From Dugong dugon (lineage: Eukaryota > Chordata > Mammalia > Sirenia > Dugongidae): DNA of 64,000 nt. The number at the start of each line of letters is the position of its first letter. The stretch's first letter is position 1. Under the pieces are notes generated by a model, which saw only the letters and a list, made by a program, of their open reading frames with translations, did not search any database and was not told where the DNA came from. The translations under genes and the position numbers were made by a program. The stretch covers positions 64,435,501 to 64,499,500 of the forward strand of contig CM057469.1 in assembly GCA_030035585.1 (NCBI GenBank). The letters run 5' to 3'. This document shows, piece by piece, positions 12,366-24,088 of this stretch.

Positions 12366-13685
12366 TGACATCCTAAACAAAGTTCCTTATTTAGTCAAAA
12401 TGTAGTTCAGACACTAAAACGAGTCACATAACCTCGATTCCTGTGCTTTCTCTCTCTCTTCCTTCTCTTCTCTCTTTCCCTCTCCATTTCTTTCTGTGAA
12501 CAGCTCTAGAGTGATAACCACTATGTAGTTATGTTTATCGTCCCTGAATATAACTAACAGAGTTAGATCCATCTAACAGAGTTAGATATGGGTCCTCACA
12601 AAAAGTTATCAATGAAATTTGATTAGAGATAACCTAATCCAATGTCCTCATTACATACAGGCCTGTAAGCTTGTCCAAGTTCATGCAACAAGGGGGTGAT
12701 AAAGTGGACCAGAAAATTAATATCAAGACTTCTGGGCCAAGGCACTTTGTATCAGCAACTTCGACTTCTTCAAGGAATTCCAAGAGGCTGCAATGAACTC
12801 TGACACCATATTTTTGTCTTTTAGTCATTTGGAAAATTACATATGTATTTATATAACAGAAACAGCAGGAAAACAGGCATGAAGCATTTCAAGAACAAAA
12901 TAGTAACTTCTCTTTCTGTTTCCAAGAACTAAGAGGAGACGCTGGGGAGGCATGAAGGCAAGCAATACTGGCTACCTACCCTTGCTGGATCAAACAGCAG
13001 AGCTTCATCAAAATAAACTATGTGGAGCCCATGAGCATATGAATTCCCAACACAAAGTTATTTCTCTACCACAAAAGAGAAAGGAGGCAGCCCACATCCC
13101 AATGAAGGACTATTCTCTGGCTTCACTTCACTTGGGAAAACTAAACTTCTCTCTCTGATTGTTAAAATAAATGTTTTGGCACTGTTACTTTTTCAACCTT
13201 TCTGCAATCCCTCTTTCCTCATAAATAACGTGGAACTGCCCTTACGTTTTGGGATCTATTCCACAGAATCAAAACGTGAGAATCATCATGACAGGTTTAC
13301 TGAAAGTCCGCGGCCAGCCAGGACTTCCAAGCCCTGTCCGTGAAAGGCATCACTCTGGCTCACCCCGGTCCTGTTGTCTTCCCTCCCAAGATCTCAGGTG
13401 GAGGTAAAAATAGAAACTGATGTGTTTTGCAGAGGCTGCCTCAGTCACCAGCCTTCTGATTCTCTTGAAGGACACTGGCTCATGCTGTCTCCTTCCTCAG
13501 TCTGTGCCTTGTGAGGAGACATGCTCACATTTTACAAGCAACACAGACTGGATTTTATTATCCAAACGAAGGATCAATTTTATTGAAGTCCAGTATAAGA
13601 TGAGGTTAGATAGGCAAAAAATATTTCTAACTTAGCAAAAGCTTAAATTCAACAGACTTTAGTATTTAGGAATTTTCAAAGTGTG
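12366..13685. other. Intergenic stretch, no gene seen
   Basis: Contains a CT-rich patch near 12447-12490 and a short tandem repeat at about 12552-12586 in which the word taacagagttagat occurs twice. Several open frames under 72 codons show no recognisable protein content. Confidence 0.5.
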
Positions 13686-13689
13686 TGCT

Positions 13690-14590
13690 TTCCTGTCATG
13701 AAGTACTATTCCAGTCACGTCATATCACCCATCCCAAACTGTTAATGACTCCACCTGCCTGTGAAAATAAGTGCACCATTCTCATTCTGGAATTCTGGGA
13801 TCTCCACAGTATGGACATATCCAATTTTTACATATCCTTACTTTCTCAGGCTAGAACCAGGGTATCATTCTCAATTACTCCTCCATTCACAATTCTCATA
13901 TTTGCAGTTTATATTTGTGAAAGAGCTGAAGAATCTATTCCTTTGCCTTCATACTCGATTGCATGACACTAGCTTATATCGCTGTCATTTCTCTACTGAA
14001 CTAGGGAAATAATTTCCTCACCACACCAAATCTTATTCCCTTCTAATGCATCCCCAAGCCATAGACTCATCTTTTGAGAATGCAGCTCTGATCATGTCAG
14101 CCTTCTGGTTAAACCATCAGTATCTTCCCCTAGACGTTAAAGTCCTGTAAGTGGTCTCCAATAGTGATTTAACATATCTCCTTCCCAACAGCATAACTTC
14201 ATTTTCCTTCCCTCTTCTAAGTTCCAGCCATACTGGATTTCTCTCAGATCTTCAAACAGGCTCTGTTCTCTCCCACTCCAGGGATTCCATGCATTATTTA
14301 TTTCTTTATTTTGGCTGGAGTGTTCCTTTCATCAGCCTCTGCTTTTGAAGCTATTACTTATTAACACCAGGTCTGAATTTCCTCTAGGTATCTCTGGCCA
14401 AATGCTTCACCATGTAGAAACTTACACTTCTTCATAGCATTTATCATATACATAAGTATTTGTTTAATGATGTGGCAAGGGAGGTATCCGTCTTATCCAC
14501 AAATGTATCTTCTGGAGCTAGCAAAATTCCTAGAATATAACAGCTACCATAAAAGTATATTTGTCATTGGACACTTGTCTAAAATTTTCT
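13690..14590 (+). repeat. LINE-2 (L2) 3' region
   Basis: Matches the usual L2 order on the plus strand: 'gatcatgtcagccttctg', 'taaagtcctgtaagtgg', 'ggctggagtgttccttt', a lysed 'cttcatagcatttatca' region and the terminal 'ctagcaaaattcctagaa'. Diverged, with no intact frame. Confidence 0.7.
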
Positions 14591-15410
14591 CCATCTTATT
14601 CAGGTTCCATTATAAGTACATCCCTTTTCAAGAAGCCTTTGCAAAAAGAAGATGATTAGGAGAGGGTGTGGTGTAGGTGAGAAGAAAAAATAAGGGGCCA
14701 GGGGATTTATAGTGATAAGAATAGAGAGAAAAAGCAGAGAAAAAAAAATGTTTATATATAATATGTAAGCCTTAAAGTCAAAGGATAAAATGTGAAAAGT
14801 GAAGTTGACCAAAAAGTGGAGGTGAGAGGTGGAATCTAAAGAACAAGAAAAATCCTTTGACAGAACTAACTTGTCTTAGTGGCCTTTTGTTTCCCTAGGA
14901 AATGTGAGCAACACCCAGACATCAGCCTAGGAAGAAACTCAGCCTTCCAGGCCACTAAATAGAGGTGTCAGGGGTTTATGTCTCTGTTATTTTCCCACAT
15001 CCTAGATTGGAAAAATACAGTCAGAGAAGCACAGGCTGCTCTACAGTTGTCAGGCATAAAATGCCTGACAGCCATCCCAGGAGCATCACATTGACAAGCG
15101 AAGCAACCCAGCTGGTCAGACATTATCGTTTCTAGCTGGGTCAGCACTGTGGGTATCTGGCCCTGCACTGTTCCATGTGGTACCGTGCAGCTAGTTCTGA
15201 TGATTTACGTTCCCACCATGTTTTGCCAAGATCTTCAGGTTTTAACTTTCTGATCTCAAACTTTTCATTAGAGTTTATGCTTATATACAGCATTGGAAGA
15301 TAGAAAATCCCATTATCTAAAACCTGTACACAAAAAATGTTTAACAGCTGCCAACATCTATCTTAGACTTTGATATACCATTTTGTGTGTGAAAAGAAAA
15401 CAGACTTAAA
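14591..15410. other. Intergenic stretch, nothing recognised
   Basis: A purine-rich patch lies at about 14640-14755. No repeat family or gene was recognised. Confidence 0.45.
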
Positions 15411-15414
15411 TGAG

Positions 15415-15485
15415 AAGAAACCTTTATTATGTATGTATTATGTACATGGCACTATGCTAGGCATTTCATATTTACTGGGAAAGTA
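15415..15485 (-). repeat. Short MIR-like fragment
   Basis: Contains 'tatgtacatggcactatg' followed by 'ctaggcatttcatattta', the MIR 3' end in reverse. Short, so the call is tentative. Confidence 0.4.
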
Positions 15486-15621
15486 TTAGACTCAACTTAT
15501 GACCAGTAATAATTAACATATCTCTGAAAAGATTTTGACTAAACCATTTTTAACTAAACACTGTGGATATTGTATATTTAGACAGTAACTCAATCAAATC
15601 CAGCTGATACTTTTGAGAGGA

Positions 15622-15800
15622 GGTGTGGTAGTGTGAAAAAGGCATGAACTTTGGAATCAGGAGAAAGTATATTTAATCCTTAGTGCTTTTCTTAGCACCA
15701 CTATAACATCAATAAATTTACAGAGTCTTTGGGTTCCCAAATAGTGTATTTGTAAAATAATATCTACTTGACAGATGTAAGAATTGGAGTTCAAGTGTTT
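15622..15800 (+). repeat. MIR element
   Basis: Starts 'gtgtggtagtgtgaaaaa' and 'ggcatgaactttggaatc', then 'atttgtaaaataatatct', the MIR head-to-core order. Confidence 0.65.
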
Positions 15801-15921
15801 AAAATACTGAGCCGCAGTAAATAATCTACAGATAATATGCTTGATCAAAGTGAAGTATCTTTGAAATTCAGTTCTGAAAAACATCAGACATGTAGAATTT
15901 AAGGAAAGAAGATTGTCTAGT

Positions 15922-16134
15922 GGAGTCCCTGGGTGGTGCAAACAGTTCACGTGCTTGGCTGCTAACCAAATGTTGGAGGTTTGAGTCCACCCAGAGGCAC
16001 CTCAGAAAAAAGAGCTAGCTATCTAGTTCTGAAAAATCAGCCTTTGCAAACCCTATGTAGCACAGTTCTACTCTGACACACACAGGGTCGCCATGAGTTG
16101 GAATCGACTTGGCTGCAACTGGACTGGTTGGTTT
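15922..16134 (+). repeat. AfroSINE, 'tctgaaaaatcag' type
   Basis: Head ggagtccctgggtggtgc, B-box-like ggtttgagtccaccc, body 'gttctgaaaaatcagcc', then 'cagttctactctgacac' and tail 'gggtcgccatgagttgga'. The same body type as the copy at 11003. Confidence 0.92.
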
Positions 16135-16679
16135 CCTGGTAGTGGAAGAAAGCACTGGTCAGCAAGCAGCATTGGGAGGGTATCAGAGGAAGACTGGACT
16201 GAACACGATGCCTAGGCAATAAATATCAAGAAGGAAATGTCATGAAGAACCATTAAAAGGATCCAGCTTTGTAATGAAATATGGGCCAGACTTGAGCAGT
16301 ATCTTTGAGAGAGGATTTCATAATGGGTAAGGAAAGAAAAAATTATAAAGACTGCTCATCAATTCCTATGTCTGGCATAGAAGATGTTTGGCTCAAAGAC
16401 AATGGCTAGGGAAGCTAAACTTCCAGGAGGCAGCTTAAAAATGCAAGGAAAAATAGATCCAGTGTAAAGAATAACACTCTCTACCTCCATACTCCCTATA
16501 CAGCTGTCTCTCTGACATCTCAGTGTAGAATGTTTGAAGTGTCCCAGATCAAACTCTTGATTCCCAAACTACTCCTTGCACAGTATTCTCTATCTTAATA
16601 AATGGCAGATCCAGTTTTTCCAATTGCCTTGGGCATTTAAAATAAAATTATTGTAAATCTTGATTCCTGAACTAAGTAG
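16135..16679. other. Intergenic stretch, nothing recognised
   Basis: No gene or clear repeat identified. Confidence 0.45.
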
Positions 16680-16956
16680 CTTATGCTGCATAAACAACTC
16701 CAAAATCCAGTGATTCTAAAGAATAAACATTATTTCTTATTAGTCTATATGGCAACTGGCTGGTGTTTATTCTCTTAGATAGGCTCACTCATGTGTCTGA
16801 TGTTTAGCACATGCTTGGAGGTCATCTGGCTCTAAGCTACTTTAGGATGGCCCCAGTTCAGTCATCCTGGCTTTCTTCTATGAGGTGTTTCATCAACCAG
16901 CATTCTAGCCTGAGCTTATTCACTTGTAGTGCAGGGGTTCCAAGAAAGTAGGTTAG
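16680..16956. repeat. Degraded interspersed repeat (LTR- or transposon-like)
   Basis: Pattern resembles old elements with 'gcataaacaactccaaaa', 'tctaaagaataaacatta' and 'ggctcactcatgtgtctg'. Family and orientation are uncertain. Confidence 0.3.
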
Positions 16957-17376
16957 CAGATTCAGCAAGGTTGCAGGATACAAGATCAACATACAAAAAT
17001 TAATTGTATTTCTATATACTTGCAATGAACAATTTAAAAATGAAATTGAAAACAATTCCATTTACAACAGCAGTGAAAAGAACACAATACTTGGGGATAC
17101 GTTTAACAAAAGAAGTGCAAAATTTATATTCTTAAAATTACAAAACATTGCTGAACTGAATTAAAGAAGATTTAAATAAATGGAAAAATATCCCATTTTC
17201 ATGGATCGAGAAGACTAAATGTTGTTAAAGATGGGAACACTCTCCAAAATTGATCTACAGAGTCAACACAATCCATATCACAATCCCAACTGGCTTCTTT
17301 GTGGAAACTGATAAGTTTATACTCAAATTCACATGGAATTTCAAGGAACCCTGGATAACCAAAACATTCTTAAAAA

Positions 17377-17879
17377 TGTCATGGTTTGAATTATGTCCCC
17401 CCAAAAAATGTGTGTATCAGTTTGGCTGGGCCATGATTCCCAGAATTGTGTGGTTGGCCTCCATTTTGCGATTGTAATTTTATGTTAAAGCGGAATAGGG
17501 TGGAATTGTAACACCACCCTTACCCAGGTCACATCCCTGATCCAATGTAAAGGGAGTTTCCCTAGGTGTGGCCTGCACCACCTTTTACCTTACAAGAGAT
17601 AAAAGGAAGGGGAAACAAGCAGAGAAGGAGGACCTCATACCACCAAGAAAGCAGTGCCAAGAGCAGAGTGCATCCTTTGGACCAGGGGTCCCTGTACGGA
17701 GAAGCTCCTAGTCTGAGGGAACATCAGTGAGAAGCCCAACAGAGAGAGAAGGCCTTCCCCTGGAGCTGACACCTGAATTTGGACTTTTAGCCTACTGGAT
17801 TATGAAGAAATAAACTTCTCTTTTTTAAAACCATCCACTCGTGATATTTCTGTTAGAGCAGCACTAGATGACTAAGACA
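17377..17879 (+). repeat. 5' LTR of MaLR-type provirus
   Basis: Begins tgtcatggtttgaattatg and ends agatgactaagaca, with TG...CA termini. It contains the A-rich aagaaataaacttctctt near 17805-17823, which has a polyadenylation-like AATAAA. Total 503 bp. A solo LTR of the same family sits inverted at 51899-52404. Confidence 0.88.
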
Positions 17880-18929
17880 GAATTTGGTAGCGGGAGTAGG
17901 GTGTTGCTCTCACAGATACCTAAAATGCGGAAGTGGTTTTGAAACTGTGAATGGATAGAGGAGTGGCAGTGGTAGAGGTCCAGCAGCGGCAGAGAACCTG
18001 CATCGGTAGAGAAGTGGCAACAGCAGAGAACCGGCAGCAGTAGAACCAGGAGACCAGTACCAGATGGTGCTGGAGCCGACCCACAGAGTGAGGGAGCTGA
18101 GTGTCTGTGCACAGGCTTCCTGGCTGAGTGGGGTACCTCCAGGTACTTATTGGTGGAGCTAGGCTAGCCTGCCCACAGAGTGAGAGAGCTGAATGCCTTG
18201 CGCGTGAGGCTTTCCGTTGGAGTGGGGTGCCTCTGGGCACTTATTGGTGGAGTTACCAAGCTTTGGAACACTTGCCCCAGCAGGGCAGATGCTGGCGTGA
18301 GGCCTGAGGGCCAAGAGGCCACAGGAAACAGAAGCAGAAGCTGAAGAGACAAGGGACACAAGAAGCCGAGCTGCCTCAGTCTCAAAAGGTATGACCATGA
18401 CCTTAGGGGTTCCTAAGGGTGGAGCCATGGCTCCTGGTGCTTCTAAGGGTGGAGTTGCCACTCACATGGACTAGGAGAATGGTGCGTTTAAAGCTGAGGG
18501 AGTGGAGTTGCTGTCCCAGTGGGCCTGGAAGGTGGAGCTGAAGCCCAGGGCCGAGGGGCCTTCACTCAGAATCAGGAGAGTATGGCCAATACCTAGAGTC
18601 TGGAGGGCAGGGCCATTGTGTAAATTGTCTCAGAGAACAGAGGATTATTTTCAAAGCCTTGAGGGCTAATGTAATGTGTTCTGCTGATTTGACTGGTGCC
18701 TGTTATCCCTTCTTTCCCTCCAGTTTCTCCCATTTGTAATGGAAATGTCTAGCTTGTGCCCGTTCTGCCATTGTACCTTTGGAAGCAGATAATTTGTATT
18801 CTAGATTTCACAGATGAAGAGGAATTTTCAGATTTTGGACTTAGAGTTAAGACTTTTGCTATGATATGATGAAATGAATATGTTTTGCATGTTGCAAGGA
18901 TGTGATTTTTTGGAGACAAAAGGGTGAAA
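17880..18929 (+). other. MaLR internal region with a 92-bp tandem duplication
   Basis: Non-coding internal sequence. Within it, cccacagagtgag begins at 18080 and again at 18172, and the 92-bp units 18080-18171 and 18172-18263 align along their length ('cttattggtggag' occurs in both). The neighbouring 17960-18060 stretch is a degenerate 'gcagagaaccggcagcag'-type repeat. No retroviral protein was recognised. Confidence 0.75.
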
Positions 18930-19085
18930 TGTCATGGTTTGAATTATGTCCTCCCAAAAATGTGTATACCAATTTGGCTGGGCCACATTTCCCAGAATTG
19001 TGTGGTCATCCTCCATTTTGTGATTGTAATTTTATGTTAAAGAGGATTGGTATTCCTGTTAGAGTAGCACTAGATAACTAAGACA
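18930..19085 (+). repeat. 3' LTR of the provirus, internally deleted
   Basis: Starts tgtcatggtttgaattatg, matches the 5' LTR for about 125 bp to 'gttaaagaggattgg', then jumps to 'tattcctgttagagtagc' and ends actaagaca. About 350 bp present in the 5' LTR are missing. Confidence 0.85.
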
Positions 19086-20610
19086 GATGGGAACGCTTTC
19101 TAAAATTGATCTACAGAGTCAACACAGTCCTTATCACAATCCCAACTGGCTTCTTTGTGGAAATTGAGAAGCTTATCCTCAAATTCACATGGAATTTCAA
19201 GGGACCCTGGATAACCAAAACATTCTTGAAAAAGAACAAAATTAGAGGGTATGCTTCCTAATTTCAAAACTTACAACAAAGCAACAGTAATCAAGACAAT
19301 GTGGTACTGGCATCAGGATATGTAGATAAGTAGGATAGAATGGAGAGTCCAGAAATAAACCCAGTTGTTTATGGTCAACTCCTTTTTGACAAAGATGACA
19401 AGACCACTTGTCTTTTCAACAAGTGGTGCTAGGACAACTGGATAGCTAAAGGCAAAATAATAAAATTGAACCCTTACCTCATACTGTATTAAAAAATAAA
19501 TAAGTAAATTAACTCAAAATGGATCATACACCAGAATGTAAGAGCTAAAACTATAAAATTCTTAGAAGAAAACATAGATGTAAATCTTCGTGACACCAAG
19601 AGCATGAGCAACAGAAGAAAAAGTAGATAAATTGGACTTCATCAAACTTAAAGACTTCCATGCTTCAACGACACAATCAAGAATGTAAAAAGACAATCCA
19701 CATACAGAATGGGAGAAATTATTTTTAATTCATATATTTGATAAGGAACTCCTACTTATAATATATAAAGAACTCTTACAATTGAATTATAAAAACACAA
19801 CCCAATTAAAATCTGGGCACAGGATTTGAGTAGTCATTTCTCCAAAGAATATATACAATGGCCAACAAGCACATACAAAGATGCTCAACATCATTAAGTA
19901 ATCAGTAAAAAGTCAATCAAAACCACAGTGAGATACTACTTCACATGCAGTAGGATTGCTCGAATAAAGAATTCAAATAATAACAAGCATTGGTAAGGAT
20001 GTGAAAAAATTGGAACCCTCATACTGCTGGTGGGAATGTAAAATGGTGCAGCGACTGTAGAAAACAGTCTGGCAGTTCTTCAAATGGTTAGACATAAAGT
20101 TACCATACGATTCAGCAATTCCATTCTTAGGGATGTATCCAAGAGAAATGAAAACATAATCCACATAATAACATGTACATGAATGTTTATACCAGCATTA
20201 TTCATAATAGCAAAAAATATGGAGCCAATATAATTGAATATTAATTGGCCATGAAAAGGAATAGAAGTATGCTACAACATAGATGATCCTTGAAAATATC
20301 ATTCTAAGTGAAAAAAGCCAGTCACAAGAAACCACATATTATATGATTCATTTTATATGAAATATCTAGAATAGGCAAGTCTACAGACACAGAAAGTAGA
20401 TTACTAGTTGTTTAGGGTTGGGTGATGGAGGGGTGAAGGGTGATAGCTACATAGTACGAGGGTTTTTTTTGAGTCAATAACATGTTCTATAGTTGACTAT
20501 GGCGATGGTTGTCCATATCTTTGATTAGACTTAAAGCTACGGAAATATACAGGTTAAATGGGTCAGTTATATTGTGTGTGAATTATATCTCAAAAAAGCT
20601 GTTACAAAAA

Positions 20611-21830
20611 ATAAAAGTACCTTGAAAAAAATGTTGAAAAGAAAGAAAATGGAAGTGTGCAAGGCTTCTTGAGGCCCAGGTTTGAAAATGAAATAGTATG
20701 ATATTTACGGCATCCTTTTGGACAAAGCAAATTATGAGGACAGCCCAGATTTAAGTGGCTCTTGGTGGAGGGACTGAAAAGTCACATTGCAAACCACCTG
20801 GATACAGGGTGCTGTGTAAAATTGTGGGAATTTTTTATTATCACTATGCAATAGTCTACCCTCCACCTTAATTATTCATATGCCTCTCACATACAAAATT
20901 TATTCGCCTCCTCCCTGTATTCTTAAAGTTTATCCAATTGTGGCCTGAGTCTTAGAATCCAAGATCTTTAGTTTTACATCAGATCCTGATATGTCTTCTC
21001 TTGATCCAGAGATTTAAGGACCAAAAAGCCAAGATATCTGCCCCACATCTTCCTACCACACAAAAGTGGAAAAGGAGTATGATGACCGTAACAAATATTC
21101 TCATTTGAAAAGTGGGTAAATAAGACAAGTAACAGTCACTGCTCTATTGCATACTGAAATTCCCCTACTTTGGCATGGAGAATAATCCTTGATTAGGCCC
21201 TGGTTCTTTCATGGGAGTGGTTCCTTAGTCCACTATTCTCTAAGGCTTTTGGCTTCACCTCTGGGCTCTTGACTTTGCCCTCTGAAACTTCTTTCCTTTT
21301 CTCCCCTACTTGGCCACTTCTAAAAGCAATATTGGAGAATATGACCTTTGAGAACTTTCTCAATTGTTTCCTGCCTATAAAAAGTTGGAAGCCTAGGAGG
21401 CTTTTTGAATTTTGAACAGTCTCATTTTCTGTTAGTCCAGGCTAGTAGCACTCTTGTCTATATAACTCCCTTAAAAAGTTTTTAGGTTTTCTATGAATCT
21501 GATTCTATTAAATTCTTATTATAAAAGTCACAACCATAATTCTTTCAGAGATAAGCCTCTCTCTCTAGATTTAATTACAACTGTTTCAGTCATATCAAGT
21601 CCCTATGGAAAAAATACCCTTAGTATTTCTAAACATTCTATTTTTTAGCTGAGTGGCACCACTAGGAACCACCTTAATTCTTTCAGAGTTATTATGAAAA
21701 ATTTTGCAAGTGCACACTTTATTTGATCTCCTCTCTAAGCTGTATTTTACTTTTAGAATAATTTGCTGGATGATAAGGCTAGAGATAAAAGTAGTTCTAT
21801 TTTCCAACCCAACACGTTTTTTCTCTTCTA
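20611..21830. other. Intergenic stretch, no gene seen
   Basis: No recognisable gene or repeat. Short open frames only. Confidence 0.45.
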
Positions 21831-22035
21831 TAAACCATTTGCCATCGAGTCAACTTTAACTCATGGCAATCTTATGTTTGTCAGAACAGAACTGTGCTCC
21901 AAAGTGTTTTTGATGGACAGTTTTTTGGAAGTAGATCACCAGGTCTTTCTTTTAAAGTGCCTCTGGGTGGACTTAAACCTCCAACCTTTCAGTTAGCAAC
22001 CAAGCATGTTAACCCTTTGCACCACCCAGAGACTC
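21831..22035 (-). repeat. AfroSINE, minus strand
   Basis: Reverse complement with the tail 'ccatcgagtcaactttaa', body 'ggaagtagatcaccagg' and head 'caccacccagagactc'. The 'tctgaaaaatca' body type, diverged. Confidence 0.85.
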
Positions 22036-22050
22036 TTCCTTCACTTCTAT

Positions 22051-22250
22051 GCTGTTGCTTTTAGTTCCCATCAAGCTGATTTTGACAAAAGGCAGCCCCA
22101 AGTGTGCAGAGTAGAACTGCTCTGTAGGGTTTTCAAGGCTTTCAGAAACAGATCACCAAGTCTGTCTTCCAAGGTGCCTCTGGGTGTGTTCAAACCGCCA
22201 ACCTTTCGGCTAGTAGTCGAGTTCTTAACTGTTTATTCTACCCAAGGACT
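22051..22250 (-). repeat. AfroSINE, minus strand, second in tandem
   Basis: Second copy of the same type and orientation, separated from the previous one by about 15 bp. Markers: 'agagtagaactgctctg', 'cagatcaccaagtctg', 'aaggtgcctctgggtg', then a decayed head at 'ctacccaaggact'. Confidence 0.8.
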
Positions 22251-22584
22251 ATGTTTCTTCTAAATTCTTCTTGTAAATTGTTCAGTTCTTTCTTTTATGT
22301 CATCTCGTTCTACATTTTCTCATGCACAGCTAAAAGAAATCAAAAGATACTTTCAATATTCTACCTGAACGTCTTCTGAGCTAAATACAAAAGTTCATTA
22401 GATACTTTTACATTTTTCTAAATGATTGCAAGTTTTTTTGCTATTACATAGCCTCGGGGTGGGAACCCAACACAGGGTGCTCTGTCTTCATGGCACCAGC
22501 TTGTGGGCTAGTAAAAGAATGTCAGAGTGGTAATAACAATATAATGAAGACAACCTAGCAACACCACTAACAGCTAACATTCAT

Positions 22585-22885
22585 GTCCACTAGGACGTAA
22601 GTTTCATAGGGGCAAGGACTGTTGTCTGTTTTGTTCACTGCTGACTCCTCAGTTTATATAAAAGTGCCTAGTACATAGAAGGAGCCCTGGTGGTGCAGTG
22701 GCTAAGAGCATGTCTGCTAAACAAAAGGTCGCAGTTTGAATCCAGCAGTTGCTCCTTGGGAACCCCATGGGGCAATTCTACTCTGTTCCGTAGGGTCGCT
22801 ATGAGTCAGAATTGACTCTACGACACGGATTTGTTTTTTCGGTTTAAGCACATAGAAATTACTCAATAAACAATCACTGAAAGAG
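22585..22885 (+). repeat. L2 3' end, interrupted by an AfroSINE
   Basis: 'ggacgtaagtttcatagg', 'ggcaaggactgttgtctg', 'agtgcctagtacatagaa' (22585-22680), then after the SINE 'cacatagaaattactcaa' and 'taaacaatc' (22848-22885). This is the common L2 3' end. Confidence 0.8.
22681..22846 (+). repeat. AfroSINE (short type) with target-site duplication
   Basis: ggagccctggtggtgcagtg head, 'ccatggggcaattctact' core, 'gggtcgctatgagtcag' tail. Flanked by an 11-bp duplication: agtacatagaa (22670-22680) and agcacatagaa (22847-22857), one mismatch. The host is an L2 3' end. Confidence 0.95.
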
Positions 22886-22950
22886 TAAATGAGTTGTGTC
22901 AGATAATATACTTAGTATTTTGCACAGATTGTCTCATACACTCCTTCCAA

Positions 22951-23102
22951 TTAAAAAAAAACAAAAGAACATTGCCGTCAGGTCTATTCTGACTCGTAGC
23001 AACCCTATAGGACAGGGTTTCCAAGGAGCAGCTAGTGGATTCAAACTGGCAGTCTTTTGGTTAGCAGCTGAATGCTTAACCACTGAGCCAGCAGGGCTCC
23101 CT
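22951..23102 (-). repeat. AfroSINE (short type), minus strand
   Basis: A-rich start on the plus strand, 'ccctataggacagggttt', 'ttagcagctgaatgctta' and a terminal gagccagcagggctcc. Lies in inverted orientation only about 100 bp from the copy at 22681. Confidence 0.92.
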
Positions 23103-23847
23103 GAAATGTATGGCGTTGCCAGTTTCTACAGTAGACACTAGCGAATGAGGCTGGCTCACAAAAAGTTAGAGCATGTTATCTATGCAAAATTCTTTGGAAA
23201 TTTAGAACACATGAGCATCCTGAGGAACCCTGCATTCCGGCTCTCCTCTCCACATACTGAAATGAAGGTGGAGGAAGAAAGAGAGGTAGCTTTAGATGAT
23301 TGTAGGAAAAAATACATAAGATTTCTAGCCAGACTTGGGGCAATTGTTGGGATAATGAGCATCTATTATGTGCAAAAACTATTAGGACACCAAGGAGTAC
23401 ACTGTAGCAAAGATTGTTAGGGACTCAGCCATATTGCCTCTGACTTTACCACTGAAGTGTCTGCTTATCTTTTAGGCAGAAGTGTCAATAAGTAATGTCC
23501 CCACTCCTCCCTACTAGCCTTCAATCAATGACTGATGGGGGTTGTTGTGTAAATATTCTAGCTCCCTGGGGCTTTGGGTGAGGTGACTCTGAAGCCCATG
23601 TATTATACGAATATATTCAGAGTTTCCCAGTGAAATACACACCTTTTATTGACTGCCTTCTCTTCCCTATTTCACTTCCCCCCTCACCCTCACGTGTTTC
23701 CTAGGATTGCCTCCCAAATACTGCTTACATTTGAATCCTTGCTTTAGGAATAGCTTCTGAATGAACCCAAACTGAGACATGCACTGAATAAGGTTTGTGA
23801 GCAAACGTTGAACGGGTAAGTGTTCAAATAAGTGATTAACTACGTCT
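23103..23847. other. Intergenic stretch, no gene seen
   Basis: A 91-codon frame at 23145-23420 has no recognisable protein features. Nothing else stands out. Confidence 0.45.
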
Positions 23848-24088
23848 CACGTACTTTGGACATGTTGTCAGGAGGGATCAGTCCCTGGAGAAGGACATCA
23901 TGCTTGGTAAAGTAGAGGGTCAGCGGAAAAGAGGAAGACCCTCAATGAAATGGATTGACACAGTGGCTGAAACAATGGACTCAAGCGTAACAACAATTGT
24001 GAGGATGGCGCGGGTTGGGCAGTGTTTCATTCAGTACTACATAGGGTCGCTATGAATCAGAACTGACTGGACAGCACCTAACAACAAA
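23848..24088 (+). mobile_element. RTE (Bov-B-like) LINE, 5'-truncated 3' end
   Basis: Reads 'tactttggacatgttgtc', 'aggagggatcagtccctg', 'gaggaagaccctcaatga', 'gggtcgctatgaatcaga', 'actgactggacagcacc', ending in taacaacaa. This encodes the C-terminal tail of an RTE ORF (RDQSLEKDIM-like) followed by the short 3'-UTR. Its last 40 bp resemble the AfroSINE tail. Confidence 0.88.

Larger units (their letters stand above)
17377..19085 (+). mobile_element. MaLR-type endogenous retrovirus-like provirus (ERVL class, non-autonomous)
   Basis: A 5' LTR (17377-17879), an internal region (17880-18929) and a 3' LTR (18930-19085). The internal region opens with aatttggtagcgggagt and 'aaatgcggaagtggtttt', which I recognise as the start of MaLR internal sequence. 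No gag or pol frame is visible, as expected for this non-autonomous group. The 3' LTR lacks about 350 bp of the middle. The two LTRs differ at roughly one base in ten over the shared first ~125 bp, so the insertion is old. Instead of a 5-bp target duplication the flanks share ~147 bp of L1. Confidence 0.85.
16957..20610 (+). mobile_element. Ancient 5'-truncated L1, split by an ERV provirus
   Basis: Plus-strand L1 beginning inside ORF2 (agcaaggttgcaggatacaa, the motif encoding AGYKI). ORF2 sequence continues through 17376, is interrupted by the MaLR provirus, and resumes at 19086. From there it runs through the Cys-rich C-terminus region ('ctggtgggaatgtaaaatgg') and an old-type 3'-UTR ending about 20610 ('ttatatctcaaaaaagctg'). 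Frames are badly decayed. It belongs to an older L1 group than the minus-strand copies, with a different 3'-UTR. The part flanking the provirus is present twice (17230-17376 and 19086-19233). Confidence 0.88.

Noticed and set aside
17864-18461. Minus-strand frames across the MaLR internal region
   Set aside because: Antisense to a non-coding ERV interior with tandem repeats; no retroviral or other domain.
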